Source: Microbotryum silenes-acaulis
Taxonomy: Eukaryota > Basidiomycota > Microbotryomycetes > Microbotryales > Microbotryaceae
DNA: 64,000 nucleotides
NCBI GenBank assembly: GCA_003665825.1
Contig: QPFY01000004.1
Location: 1,860,001 to 1,924,000, forward strand
Direction of reading: 5' to 3'
Shown: positions 48,901 through 60,210 of the stretch, piece after piece
Layout: every line of letters starts with the position of its first letter
Numbering within the stretch: the stretch's first letter is position 1
Position numbers and translations under genes: made by a program
Notes under the pieces: generated by a model
The model's database searches: none
What the model was told of the DNA's origin: nothing
Seen by the model: only the letters and a program-made list of their open reading frames with translations

Positions 48901-49685
48901 CAGATAAGGACTAAGAGGTACTCCACGACTCAGCTCCGAGATACACGAGTGAGATGATGAGAATAGCGTGGAGAAGAAGACCAGAAAGAAAAAAAGACGC
49001 CAAGACAGAGATAGGCGCGCACGCAGAATAAAGAATTAACAAGGCTAATAGAAAAGAGTTAGGCTCTCAGACCCCACTTCTAACAGCTTCATATTGTCAA
49101 CTGTCTCGCCGCCTTGTCGACCGTCGTCGTCACTCAAGCTGGTCAAGTTCTAGGCAGTGCAGGGAGAATGGTATAGCAAAAGCGTTCGATCAAAGATGAT
49201 AAAATATGAGAGATAAGGTGTGACCGAGAACTCATAAGAGACCCAAGACGAGAGAAGCGAGAGAGCGACCGGAACGGCCGAGAGACAGGGGTACGTAAGC
49301 CGAGAGACGAGACTGAGGCGCTGAGACTTGAGACCGGAGAACAATGCCGAATGAGACTTTAAGAAACCCAGAAAGTGAGAACCAGGTAAGATGCTGTGTT
49401 GAATCCTAGAAGTGGTCTACCTTACCTGAGAACAAGAAGCAAACTCCTCCAAAACATCCTAGTCATTCGAACCGCTCCGCTGCCTTCATTCCCTTTCACT
49501 GCCTCATCCGCTCACTTAGCCGCTCCTCCCATTTCTCCTCCGTCCGGCCCGGTCCCCCGTGTGCATTTCCGCCGCATGCTTTGTCATTGATAGATGATCC
49601 TCGAGCCATCGAAGTACTGAGTTTACCCGGGAGCACTTTATCAATGAGTGTTGAAGGTGTTAGTAGACCTTGCACTAACATCGGG
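45941..49685. other. gene-poor accessory stretch
   Basis: Holds the TBC-gene promoter at the left and the small ORF at 47131. Otherwise only frames of poor composition occur, including 47719-48294 (-), which is Arg/Ser-rich and without motif. A run of 16 C (47495-47510) is present. 49020-49640 is rich in GAGA-type purine words and may be LTR or decayed repeat sequence. Confidence 0.4.
47131..47229 (+). CDS. 32-residue secreted peptide ORF
   Basis: ATG at 47131 encodes MKLLIVSSFLAALLTLVVA, a textbook signal peptide, followed by only 13 residues (IPRNKPNAHSNLE) before TAG. The start follows a pyrimidine-rich leader (CTTTCTCCTCATCACTTCCC). It may be a true micro-secreted peptide or the first exon of a longer gene: GTAACC at 47215 and GTAAGT near 47229 are possible donors. 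There is no CaaX box, so it is not a lipopeptide pheromone. Function unknown. Confidence 0.4.
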   Translation: MKLLIVSSFLAALLTLVVAIPRNKPNAHSNLE

Positions 49686-49756
49686 GGCCGGATAGCTTAG
49701 AGGTCAAAGCTTTTCCGATTAATGGAAGCGACCCAGGTTCGACTCCTGGTCCAGCC
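49686..49756 (+). tRNA. tRNA-like Pol III unit, UUA-type loop (tRNA or SINE head)
   Basis: The 71-base segment folds as a cloverleaf. Acceptor GGCCGGA/TCCAGCC pairs with one C-A mismatch. The D stem is GCTT/AAGC. The anticodon stem is TTTCC/GGAAG around loop GATTAAT. The T stem CCAGG/CCTGG encloses TTCGACT. A-box (TAGCTTAGAGG) and B-box (GGTTCGACTCC) promoters are intact, and a TTTT terminator follows at 49764. The loop would place TTA at the anticodon, which would read UAA stop codons, but position 33 is A instead of U. It is therefore more likely a tRNA-derived repeat or pseudogene than a working tRNA. A diverged inverted copy of its 5' half lies at about 51557-51600. Confidence 0.5.
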
Positions 49757-50696
49757 GTTCTTCTTCTTTTGTTGATTATTTCGGGATCATCGTTGATTCC
49801 AACAATGAGAAATCTGCCGAAACCGGTGTTGACCCTGCCCAAACCGGTGTTGACCTTGACAGTTTGAAGCGACTCCGGAAATGACTCCTGAACTCGGCCC
49901 TCAGCTACAACCAAAACTCGGCCCCGCTACAACCGAAAAGACTCCTGAACTCTTGACAAATTGAAATGACGATTCCGACGGCACAGGGACCCCTCCCAAG
50001 TACCAGTGAGTCCGATGTCCAATTGGGGAAACAGGAGGTATCGACGTTAAGCATCACGTCAATGGGTCTAAACAGTGGAGTCCTTTCCGTTCAGTGTCGT
50101 GCCACTTAACTGAGGGCGCATTCCCTTAAGCAGAGGAGCTGATACGAGGTTTCAATCGCCTCCTGTAAGCATCTTCAAACTCGTACAAGCGCCGAAGCGC
50201 GAGGTGCGAGGTGCTTTCGCGACAACTGTTGGAAGGGACTGCGCGAGCAGTAATGGCTAGGAGCGTCTTTGGGGTTTTGGGTAGTTTTAGCCATTTTGGC
50301 CAGGGAGGCGCGGACTGCGTCAGCGGCGGTGCGGAGTCCGTCCTCTTGATTGGTTCCTCACCAACCATTGACTCTGCTATCGACCGTTGACTGAAGTTTG
50401 TGTTCTCGTCTCCCTGGACCAAAGATCGCGAAGCACCAAATTTAACTTCAAGGTAGCGTCTGATCAGTTCAACCGTGAACTCAAATTGTGGTGCACGATC
50501 ATCGACAACACATGTCCAGGAAGGCTGAGTCTCTCGAGACCATAGGTCTTCTCACCCGCATCAACTGGCCGGCATCGGCGCCTGCGATGCGTCTTGCGCT
50601 ACAGTCAATCAGCGCATTCCGCGTCGCGAACGGCGAGCCAAAGAAACCGCCCGCCTCGAGGCCGCTCAACCAGTCGCTCAAGGACTAAACGTCTTT

Positions 50697-51275
50697 ATGC
50701 AACGACTACGACGCGAAGGGCGCAAAAGGGAGGACTTTGATCAGGTCTGGCGTCGACGAAAACACATGGTTCAAGCTGAAGGGAGCTGCTGTCGACGCAA
50801 ACCTACACCAAGTCTGCAGTGGACCGCACTCGTACGAGCTTACGAGACGAACACCGTCCCATTCGTGGGAACCAAGACGTTGAGGGCGTACTGGAACCTA
50901 CGGTACGAGCCAGGCACGAGCGTCACGTCGTTCATGACCGAGGTGGAACGACTTGGGGAACTCTGCAACCGCCAAAAACTGGCGTTCTGGAAGCAGCAGC
51001 TCGGCATCGGCCCCGAAGAGCTACAGGGGTTCTACGCTCAGATCGTCGATGTCCTTGGAGAGGAACGTGGAAAAGCTCTTTCGTCAATGGTTCTACACAT
51101 CGACGACTTCGCCATCAAAACCGTTCTCATGGAGCAACTTCCCGAAAAGTACACGTTCGCATTCCGTGAAGAAAAGGACGTCGACTTATTACTCGAGAAG
51201 GTTCGAACCGCCTACGACGAAGACGTCATCATGAACGGTGTCAATCACAAGGAGCACACGGGATCGACGATCTGA
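50697..51275 (+). pseudogene. copia-type gag fragment
   Basis: The plus-strand frame runs through the left palindrome arm (TKTLRAYWNLRYEPGTSVTS, FMTEVERLGELCNRQ) into the spacer (FAIKTVLMEQLPEKYTFAFR, then VDLLLEKVRTAYDEDV) and ends in the inverted arm. This is the helical gag/UBN2-type region of copia elements with the LP-x-Y motif near its end. No zinc knuckle, protease, integrase or RT follows, so it is an isolated fragment. Confidence 0.55.
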
Positions 51276-51556
51276 GCGTAGAACCCCTGTAGCTCTTCGG
51301 GGCCGATGCCGAGCTGCTGCTTCCAGAACGCCAGTTTTTGGCAGTTGCAGAGTTCCCCAAGTCGTTCCACCTCGGTCATGAACGACGTGACGCTCGTGCC
51401 TGGCTCGTACCGTAGGTTCCAGTACGCCCTCAACGTCTTGGTTCCCACGAATGGGACGGTGTTCGTCTCGTAAGCTCGTACGAGTGCGGTCCACTGCAGA
51501 CTTGGTGTAGGTTTGCGTCGACAGCAGCTCCCTTCAGCTTGAACCATGTGTTTTCG
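50758..51556. repeat. spaced palindrome 4 (copia-gag related)
   Basis: Arms about 50758-51050 and 51263-51556 (about 293 bp) are inverted copies; I see a single substitution (AACCGCC against AACTGCC). The spacer is 212 bp. The inner edge is GATCGTCGAT and the outer edge is CGAAAACACATGG. The right arm is followed at once by the inverted, truncated tRNA-like sequence, while the complete one lies at 49686, so the palindrome sits between two inverted members of that repeat. Confidence 0.93.
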
Positions 51557-52444
51557 ATTAATTGGAAAAGCTTTGACCTACTAAGCTATCCGGCCCCCGA
51601 TATCAGTGCAAGGTCTACTAACGCCTGCAACACTTCCCCTTAGACCTTTGCACTGCTGCCAGGCTATTGCAATGCGTCGACTCTAAGTCCCACTGATTGG
51701 ACACTGTGTCAAGCTTCTGCGGCAGCTCCGGCAGCTATGTGCGGCCTCATTGGAAAGATTTACAAGAAAGGTTCTATAATAGATCCTCACAACAACTACG
51801 TCCCAGAAGCTGGGTGACATCGATTCGAATTTGGGTCCGCGTGACGGAGGATTCGAAATAGTACTAGTAGCCCCTCTGCACCAGAAGCTTTCTTTTGGAG
51901 TTCACTTCTCATTCGAGATTGACATGATACACCAGCACGACGGGATAACCCAGACTAATGCTCATTTATTGCCGTTCCCCAGCTCGTCGATTACTAGCGA
52001 CGATTCGGCCTTATCCCCGACGAAGCGCAGCGCGAACGAGCCCGAGAGCTCGACGGCAAAAAGGTTGATCCCTCCGCTGGTCGCAAGTCGTACCTCCCTT
52101 TGTGGGTCAGGACCCGAAAAGTGACCTTTTCCAAAGTTTTGGCTTGTAAACGGCCAAAGATCAGGATCCAGGAGAAAAGAACTAGCGCTTTCGGTGATAC
52201 TAAAGGCGGGGAATAGATTTCCCGGCCCCCAGGTGCCAAGTCCGTGCGAGGTTGGTTGATCACATGTTGGGCCCCGCATTTCGGTGCTCGTTGCTTCCCC
52301 GCGACGGCGGGTTTCGAGAATTCCTAGGGGCCGGACGGGCTCTGTTGTGATTCGTTCACACGCTCCTACTCCCACGACTCGTCCAACGCTTTTCGTCTCC
52401 TCCTCCTGTCCCTTCACCTCTCGAACCATCGATCCTGAAGCAAG
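51557..52444. other. repeat remnant and ADH promoter
   Basis: 51557-51640 matches, inverted, the stretch around the tRNA-like unit at 49645-49720 (shared GTTAGTAGACCTTGCACT and GGGGGCCGGATAGCTTAG). The rest is unique sequence leading to the ADH start. No gene recognised. Confidence 0.5.
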
Positions 52445-53996
52445 ATGCCTACGACATCGAAAGCGCTCATCCTATCCGAAGTCAATGCCCCTTTCGAACT
52501 GCGCGAAGTCGTCGTTGATGATCCGAGACGAGGAGAAGTGCTCGTCAAGATGATCGCGTGTGGGATTTGTCACTCTGATTTATCCGTGCAGTCCGGGATT
52601 CTACAAGCACAATTTCCTTCTTGTGTTGGGCACGAAGGCGCTGGAATGTACGTGCAATGACTTGCAGTCGACCCCGCCTCAGCTGGTGGCTCCGCTGACA
52701 CGAGGTCACGTGCCTATCGCGGAGCAGTGTCGAAAGCGTTGGCCCAGACGTGACCGGTCTCGAGAAGGGTGATTCGGTCCTTCTCAGCTTCAACTATTGC
52801 TCCGACTGTCGTTCGTGCCACGCCAACAAGACCTCGCAGTGCAAGGCCTGGCTTCCGCTCAACTTTGGCCTCGCGCGAGGTGGGGAGGGCAAGCCACATT
52901 TCGCCGAAGATTCGGAGACCGGGCAGCCTATCGCGGGGTTGTTCTTCGGGCAGTCTTCTTTTTCAGAGTATACTTTGGCGGCAGAGAATAGTGTGAGTAG
53001 AGGGCACACTCTTGCGTCAGTTATCCTGAACTTACACGCCATAGGCGTCGATGCTCCCCAGTGCGTAAAAATTCCTGCTTCCTCCGAGCTTGCACTCTTG
53101 GCACCTTTGGGCTGTGGCATTCAAACTGGGTCAGTGGGATATATGAGCACCGTTGAGTCAAGAACTTGTTTTGACGTCGTTATGTCCTCCTTGTAGAGCC
53201 GGCTCTGTCCTGAACGTCCTCAAACCCGCTCCGGAGTCCTTCGTCGGTGTCTGGGGTCTCGGAGGTGTCGGAGTCGCTGCGATTTGTGCCGCCGCGTACC
53301 TTGGCGTCAAGACCATCATCGCTATCGACATCATCCCCAGTCGCTTGGAGCTAGCTCGAGAGTGTGGTGCAACGTATTGCATCAATGGAAAGACGGAGGA
53401 CGTCGAAGCGAGAATCAAGGAAATCACCGGGGGCGAAATGCTTGATTTTGCGATTGAGGCTTCGGGTGTCAAAGCGTGCATGTACGCCGCTTGGGGGCTG
53501 TTGGGTAACGGAGGGAAGCTGTGCCAGCTCGGAGTATTCTCTCAAGGAACTGAAATGTCATTGGATGTGAGCATTCTTTCGGTCGCCATTCGCCATGACT
53601 CGGGGAACAGCAAATACTGACTTTTCTTTCGCATGTTCAGATCAACGGCACGCAAGTTCGACACTTGTCCTTTGTTGGCAACTGTCAGTCTCTTATGCTG
53701 TTCACGTCTCCGTAGAATAATCGCGCTGACGAAGTCATTCGGCACCACAGTGGAAGGAGCCTCGCATCCCCCTGCGCTTATCCCTCAGCTGCTCGAGATG
53801 CGCAGGGCCGGCTTCTTGCCTCTCGAGAAGTTCACCACTCAATACCCCATCACCGAGTTCGAAGCGGCCATAACAGCAATGAAAGATGGTTCGGTACGTT
53901 TTTTCTTTTTCCTTTCTGGCGCACTCTTCTATCGGGTTGCTCAAAATTGTACGGTGGTTCCGTTGACAGGTGATCAAGCCGATCCTCTGCTTCTGA
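52445..53996 (+). CDS. zinc-dependent alcohol dehydrogenase (aryl-alcohol type)
   Basis: Start MPTTSKALILSEVNAPFELR. Catalytic zinc ligands are Cys in IACGICHSDLS, His/Glu in VGHEGAG and Cys in APLGCGIQTGAGSVLN. The structural zinc lobe has four Cys in NYCSDCRSCHANKTSQC. The nucleotide-binding Rossmann motif is VWGLGGVGVAAICAA, with an Asp in IIAIDIIPSRLELA favouring NAD. The C-terminal exons give LLEMRRAGFLPLEKF and end VIKPILCF at 53996. The intron before the penultimate exon fits only with a GTCAGT donor. The family includes benzyl/aryl-alcohol dehydrogenases of soil fungi and bacteria. The aldehyde dehydrogenase downstream on the same strand fits the oxidation alcohol to aldehyde to acid. 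The exact substrate is not visible. Confidence 0.9.
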
Positions 53997-54739
53997 AGCG
54001 GGAGATCCCTCAGCAGCCTCTGGTTTACTTCGCGATTGTAGTTCTTCAGCTTATGTGACCGCAGTATTGTCATTATGAACATAGCTGCACATAGCCGGTC
54101 CGTTTCCGCTCGAGGATCAGCGAAGCCCGATTTGTCATCGTAACAATCGAGGCTGCTCCTCCCGGCGAATCTTGCACCGTCAGGGGACGGGCCCGCTGTT
54201 ATCGCGGATGGTTAAGACTGATCTGTTATTGAGATCGAAGGTAATAAGGGTTTTCGTCAACAGGGGCTTTGATCCGGCCGATTTAGTGACCACACCGAAG
54301 TCGAGGCCGCAGCCCGGGCGAGATCGCTCTGGCGACAATTAACTCTCAGGCTTGATCTTGTGGCTAGTAGTGGTAATACCGAAAACACGCCATTGGGAAT
54401 TCTTGTGGTGCCCACCATTTTTTTCTTCTTGTTCTTCCAGACCCACGTCATGGCCCTGGGCCGTGCTTCAAGGTTTTGCCACGTTTGGTCGAGCGAAGCA
54501 TAAATGGATCTGCCGAACTCGAGCTCGGGCAATCTCCGCGCCAATCACCGACGGCTCGGCCTCCGCGGAGGCGGAGACATCGAAGTCTGCAGGCGTGGGA
54601 AGTGGGTGGCATGTGGGGAAACCCAGGAACGAGTTAATGAATCGACTGTCGCTTTGCTTTTGTTTTGTGATCCTTACGCTCTGCCACCTCCTTGCGCACA
54701 CTCTCCGAGTTGATCAACCAGTCAAAAGCCTCAAATACC
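53997..54739. promoter_or_regulatory. spacer between ADH and ALDH
   Basis: Holds the ADH 3' flank and the ALDH promoter. No gene is seen. Confidence 0.4.
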
Positions 54740-57302
54740 ATGTCATCTTCGCTCGACTTGCTGAGCTCCAAGTCCCAGATCGTCCCTTGCTATGTCGACG
54801 GGAAGCTCTTCCACGGATCGTCCCAGTACGAGGTTTTGGACTCTCACGACAACTCCAAGGTCTTGCACCAAGTCTCGTCCATCACGGTCGATGACGTGCC
54901 CAAGATCCTCGAGACATCGGCTCGCGCTTTCAAAACGTGGAAGAAGGTGAGCAGCATCATAGATGCAGCCCGAAAGCCGACCGGAGATCATATCGTCTTC
55001 GCAGAGGTGTCTGGTTACTAATCAAGCAAGTTATCATCTGTATCGCTTTTCACGAATCCACATCTCTCTACGCGATTAGACTTCCGTGATTGAGCGACGC
55101 AACATCTTTCTCAAGGCCGCGGCTCTGCTGAAGGAACGTCAGGGTGACTATGCCGCGGTTGAAGTCGCCGAGACGACCTCCGGTCCGGGATGGGCCGGCT
55201 TCGAGGTCTTTATGGGCATCGACAGGTGGGTCTCAGAGGGTACGGCTGAATGACCAAAAAAATAAGTTTGCTGAAACTTGTGTTATCAAATTTGCAGCAT
55301 CGAAGAAGCAGCCGCCAGTGCCACTCTTGCACTCCGAGGCGAGATCGCAACGACCGATGCCGGGAAACGAGCCTGTAAGCTTCGGGTCGGTCCAGAGTCT
55401 CAGAAGGATACGACTTTTCGTTTCGCTGACAAGATTATCTCCGGTTAATTTCAGACATCTCGAGGTGTCCATACGGCGTGGTGTTCGCGATGGCTCCTTG
55501 GAACGCCCCTTTCGTGCTGAGTCAGCGAGCAGCACTCAACCCGGTGAGTTTTCACGTCGGCGATTTTGTGGCGAGCAGGAATTGGATCATTTCCATCGGC
55601 ATCAAATTCTTACTGACCAAGCTTCGTTTCACGTCTGTCATCTGCAATCAGATCATTGGCGGAAACACTTGCATCCTCAAAACGTCAGAGATGTCACCGA
55701 AAACGCAGTTGACGCTCGCGCAACTCATGCACGACGCCGGTCTTCCGGCCGGTGGTGAGAAGTTCTCCCAGTTTAAAAGAGGAGCGTATCTGTGCTTAAT
55801 CTGACTGGATGTCCATTCGCGTTCGTCTCAGTCTTGAATGTCGTTCACGTCGCTCCCAAGGATGCTCCCGCCGTCTGTGAAGCTATCATCGCGCATGACG
55901 CCGTCGGCAAAATCAAGTAAGCCGAATCCCCGACGGGGACTGCTTCTACGGTGCGACTGAATCAAGGATTTCTTCCCAGCTTCACCGGTTCGACTCGCGT
56001 GGGCTCCATCATCGCCTCTATCGCTGGAAAGCATATCAAGGTACGCCGTTGGCCGCGCTCCAGCGTGCATCTTTTTGTGCTCCTGTAAATAACGTTTGCT
56101 CGTCTTTTCGAACTTAAGCCTCTTGTCCTCGAGTTGGGTGGCAAGGCTCCTGCTATCGTCTGCCACGATGCCGATCTCAGCAAGTGAGCAGCCAATTTGA
56201 CTGATTTCGGTTCATCGTGATCTCAACGTTGACACCTTGCGCTTCTTGACCTCTCAGCGCTTGCCAAGCCATCGCATTCGGCGGGTGGCTGAACTCGTGA
56301 GTGCATATGTAACTAAACGGTGACCGTGCACTAGAAGCTCAATATTCACGTCTTGCGTTGGAAATGTCACAAAGCGGTCAAGTATGCATGGCGACGCAAA
56401 CCGTCATCGCACACGAATCGATCGCCGACAAGCTTGTCGGTCTCCTCAACGCGCACGCCAAAAAAGTTCCCGCCGCCAGCAAAGGAGCCCCTCTTCGTGG
56501 CTTGTTCACCCAAGCTTCGGCCGAACGAGCGAAGGGTATCGTCGATGATGCGCTCGGTAAGGGAGCGAAAGTCGCTGCGGGCGAGTGGAAGGTCGAGGGC
56601 AATTTGGTGCAGCCGATCTTGTTGCAGGGTGTGACGCCCACGATGCGTGAGTGGGAGATTGGAATATACTCGATCGATCTTCGGCTGGCTGATCGTTGGT
56701 TCTCCGAAATTGGAATCCTGATATCGCAGAAATTTACAAAACCGAGATGTTCGCACCTGTCTTCTCGATCGTCACAGTAAGTGTCATTCGTGCTTCTTCA
56801 CCATCAAGCGAATTTCGTAAAAGAAATTGATCTAGCAATGCACACAGTTCAAGGACGAGGAGGACGCGATCCGTATCGCCAATGACCACGAGTATGGATT
56901 GTCCGCTTCGGTATTCACGACCGATGTCGCACGAGGAATGAAGTTGGCCGAAGAAATTGATTCGGGTGCTGTGCACATCAATGGCGCTTCGGTGAGTACT
57001 ACTGACAGGCCGGACAGCGGACCGAGCGAGGCGGTGGGAGGTGCGACACCGATCGCTGACGGGTTTGGTTCGGTATGACAGGTGCATGATTCGGCAGCGC
57101 ATCCCCATGGTGGGTGGAAGAAGAGTGGTTACGGACGGTGAGTTAACGAAATCAGTTCAAAAGAGTAGATCAATGAACTTTCGTGTTGATCCACGCGAGT
57201 TCGGTCCTCTCGTCTCCTAGATTCAATGGCATAGAAGGCATCCGCGAGTTCATGCAGTTCAAGACCATCACCGTCAACGAACCGCACTCTTATCCTATCT
57301 AA
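54740..57302 (+). CDS. NAD(P)-dependent aldehyde dehydrogenase (vanillin/salicylaldehyde type)
   Basis: About ten exons, starting MSSSLDLLSSKSQIVPCYVD at 54740. Segments in order: AFKTWKK, ERRNIFLKAAALLKER, YGVVFAMAPWNAPFVLSQRA (cofactor/substrate tunnel), IIGGNTCILKTSEMSPKTQ with the cofactor lysine, INFTGSTRVGSIIASIAGKH, VLELGGKAPAIVCHDADL with the general-base Glu, NSGQVCMATQTVIAHES with the catalytic Cys, EMFAPVFSIVT, HEYGLSASVFTTDVARGMKL, GWKKSGYGRFNGIEGIREFM and the end VNEPHSYPI. Length is about 480 residues, normal. The GWKKSGYGR end is typical of the vanillin/salicylaldehyde group. With the ADH 740 bp upstream, it probably takes the aldehyde made there to the acid. Confidence 0.92.
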
Positions 57303-57610
57303 GTATCGCCGGGGCATTCTTTTTTTAAATGTTAATTCAAGCTATGTGTAGGGCGAATGAAACATGTCGCTGTGTATGGTAAGCTCGCAATGCGATTGTA
57401 CCCTCAGATCGCACTCCCAGACGAGCAACTTCTCTCCCTTTTCCCGCCTTTTCCTTTCGAACTTGAGGCTGGCGCTGCAGCAATTTCTGACGCATCAACA
57501 TCCTCAGTTCCATCTGGATTGAAATCCGATTCCACAATTGGAATTGTGGACCACAATTCCAATCACCTTGGGCAAACATAAAAAGTACGCCTCAACAGGC
57601 GCGCGCGCAG

Positions 57611-57642
<32 letters not shown>

Positions 57643-58097
57643 CACATGCCTTCCAAGCCACAATCCCGGCGGGTTGCAACCTTGCTACCCCAGGTAGCAG
57701 ATTTGGCCCAGGTTACGCCCCACTCTCTGCTTCGAGTCGATTCTGTGTACACACAACACTCTCACAGCTGCTAGATTGATAAGGAAAGTGCGTAGTAGAT
57801 GCATTCCTTCCTTCATCTTTTTCTCGCATCTTTCGGGTGCCGTCAGAGTCACATGTCCGAAGCGGTCGCGCGGGATTTCGGTCCCGAGATCGAAGGGTCC
57901 GAGCACACGCGTTGGCTGCAGTCGGCCACGCGCGCCGAGGCCTAGCGCAACACGCGAGGGACCTTCCACTTGACTTGTCGCCTCACCTCGTTGCTCCCGC
58001 TACAGCTCATTGTAGCGTCGCTATCGACCGCACAGGACCCACGGCTCGCGTTCGTCCTCTCGCTCCCTCTCGCTCATGCACTTGACTCGGCGTCGCC
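57303..58097. other. intergenic with 28-C homopolymer
   Basis: Contains a small palindrome cluster (CCACAATTGGAATTGTGG at about 57533) and an uninterrupted run of 28 C at 57616-57643. No gene. Confidence 0.6.
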
Positions 58098-59782
58098 ATG
58101 CCGCCGAAGAGAAGATATCGCTCTGTATTCAACGTTCGCCTGCCCAAGTCCAAACCGTCGGACCACCCCGACCACCCCGACTTCGACGAGCAGGATGCCT
58201 TTCTGCCTATCAACTACTCAACCCCCTACAGAACCTTCGTCGATAAAGGTGGTCGTAAAAGGAAAAAGAAAGAGCCACCCAATGCGAGCTCGTCAACAGC
58301 ACCCACGCCCACGTCCAGCTCCACGTCGGCCACATTGCCCCCCCCCCACAACACGAACTCATCCCAGGCGCTTCGGCCTCACATCACACTCATGGAAGCG
58401 ACATCACCCAACAAGATCGGGACGACTTTGGACAGGAAGGAGTGCGGGTGGATGAGAAGAGGACTTGGGTGGGATCGACCTTGCGTCGGAAAACGCGCTG
58501 GAATCGACTGTTTACACGCGTGTCGACTACTCCAACTCACCCCCACACCCCACCAACCGACAACTCTACGAGTCTGCGCGCCCTGCGCAACCCGCGCTCA
58601 CTCCGCCCAACACTGCCAGACGAGAAGGCTATCTCAAGTACATCACGCTTGACGCTGAGCTTCGGAAATCGCTCCGTGCCAAGCTGTTTGGGCGCTTCCT
58701 CGAGTTTCGCCACGACAGCAAGCTCCATCTACGACCGCTCGTATCGGAAGACGATCTCGATGATAACGATGCTCCGCCGCCGTGTGCGGGCAATTGCAGA
58801 CTCACTCGCGAGATCATCTTGTACGATGTGACGGCATGTACGTGAAAAGGCAGCTCAGCTTCACTGTCGCTGAGTTTCAGTCACGAACCGAGCACTGATG
58901 CGCGTCTCTCTCTTTACCTGTGCCTTCAGTCTACAAATTGCAGGTCACCTTCTGTGCCTCCGAGTCGCGGTGTGCTACGGACGTGGAACGCTTGGCCCAA
59001 CTAGGGTTCATCTCTTCGACCGCTTCAATGCCGATGACCGCCTTCTCATTTCGACTCGTCGAGCAGGCCCACGCGAGCTGGAAGGTCAGCCCCTGCGCTC
59101 TCACCGGCTATGCGGACTCCCTCAAAGAGTCTCCCGTTGTGGGTGGGGTCGAGGTCACTACACGGGACATCCTTGGGTGAGTTTGGACGGCGCCATCATT
59201 TCAGGGGCATATGCTTAAAGCCTGCCTTCCCGCGCATGCAGGACAAAGACCTTCGGAAGCAACTGCAAAGGGCGATCGACGAGTACCGCGCTCTCGAAAC
59301 ATGCGAGAGGGACAGCGGCGACCTTCTCGTAGGCACCGTCGATTCGTATTCCGACAAGTGTCCCGCGTGCTTCGGGTCAACGTGACTTAATCAACCTTGT
59401 CACGACGTCACATTGGATTGCGTGCTTGCATACGACGGCAACATCAGCAAGCGCATGAGAAAAACTCGAAGCACGACGTCCAAGGAATCGTTCCGGACAT
59501 TTTCTTGGGTGAGGAACAAGTTCGGGCGATGAAGGCAGAGGTTGAAACTTTGGTGCGGCCGACCAAAAAGGTGAGTAATGCCGCTCTTTGCATTTGCCTT
59601 AATGGGATCGCTTACCTCTGCACCCACCCACCGTCATAGGCGTGCACAGAGTCGTGGAAGGCTGCCGATGACGGAGCTGGCTCAACCTCGTCACGAGTAG
59701 TCGACACCGGACTCGTTGCCTGCGTATGCCGTCATGATGTAAACCTGAAGATGGTCAATCTTGAGAGGTCTGGTGAAAAGTG
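58098..59782 (+). pseudogene. KDZ transposase, N-terminal remnant
   Basis: Starts with a basic region (MPPKRRYRSVFNVRLPK). The coding blocks that follow match the Cys-cluster-associated KDZ transposases of basidiomycetes: APPPCAGNCRLTREIILYDV, LQVTFCASESRCATDVERLA, LGFISSTASMPMTAFSFRLV, KCPACFGST, then CVLAYDGNISKRMRK with the first predicted catalytic Asp, and VVDTGLVACVCRHDVNLKMV with the conserved DTGL and CRHD words. Several introns separate these, and a frame change near 58440 is not explained by an obvious intron. The core and C-terminal catalytic residues are missing: after ERSGEK the sequence turns into the MEU1 promoter. It is a 5' fragment, unlikely to be active. Confidence 0.75.
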
Positions 59783-60210
59783 AGCGCGGAGCTGTCTGGC
59801 AGGACTTGGTCGTTCCGCTTTCCTCTCTTCTCAACTCGGTCGGCCGATCATTTTTTTCGGCGCCGGAGGGGATGGAGGAAGGGGGCTTGAGGGATTGTGT
59901 TTCTTTCTTTCAAATTGGAAGGATTCCGTTGCCTTATTTATGCAATCTAGACTCTTGATGGTACATGGGGTCGCTCCGCTGTGAAAGGCGCTGACAGCTC
60001 CCGACTCATGGACCCCTATCTGCGCGAGTGTAGTTGTCGTGCGATAATGTCATTCGTCTTGCGCCGGCGCGCTCGCGATTTCCTTGAGAGCGGAAACAGA
60101 AAACGTGCGCGCGGCCCGGGCTGCTCTCCGCCTTCCTTCTCTCGTGAATGCGACTCGCTCGTCGTCCACTCCTTCCCTCCAGCCTCTTCCGTTGCTCCTT
60201 CTCGCCCCAC
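59783..60210. promoter_or_regulatory. MEU1 upstream region
   Basis: Lies between the KDZ relic and the MEU1 ATG. Pyrimidine-rich near the start (CTCGTCGTCCACTCCTTCCC). No further transposase sequence recognised. Confidence 0.4.

Noticed and set aside
49675..49914. 79-codon minus-strand ORF
   Set aside because: It is the antisense of the tRNA-like unit (the usual spurious GVEPGS-type text).
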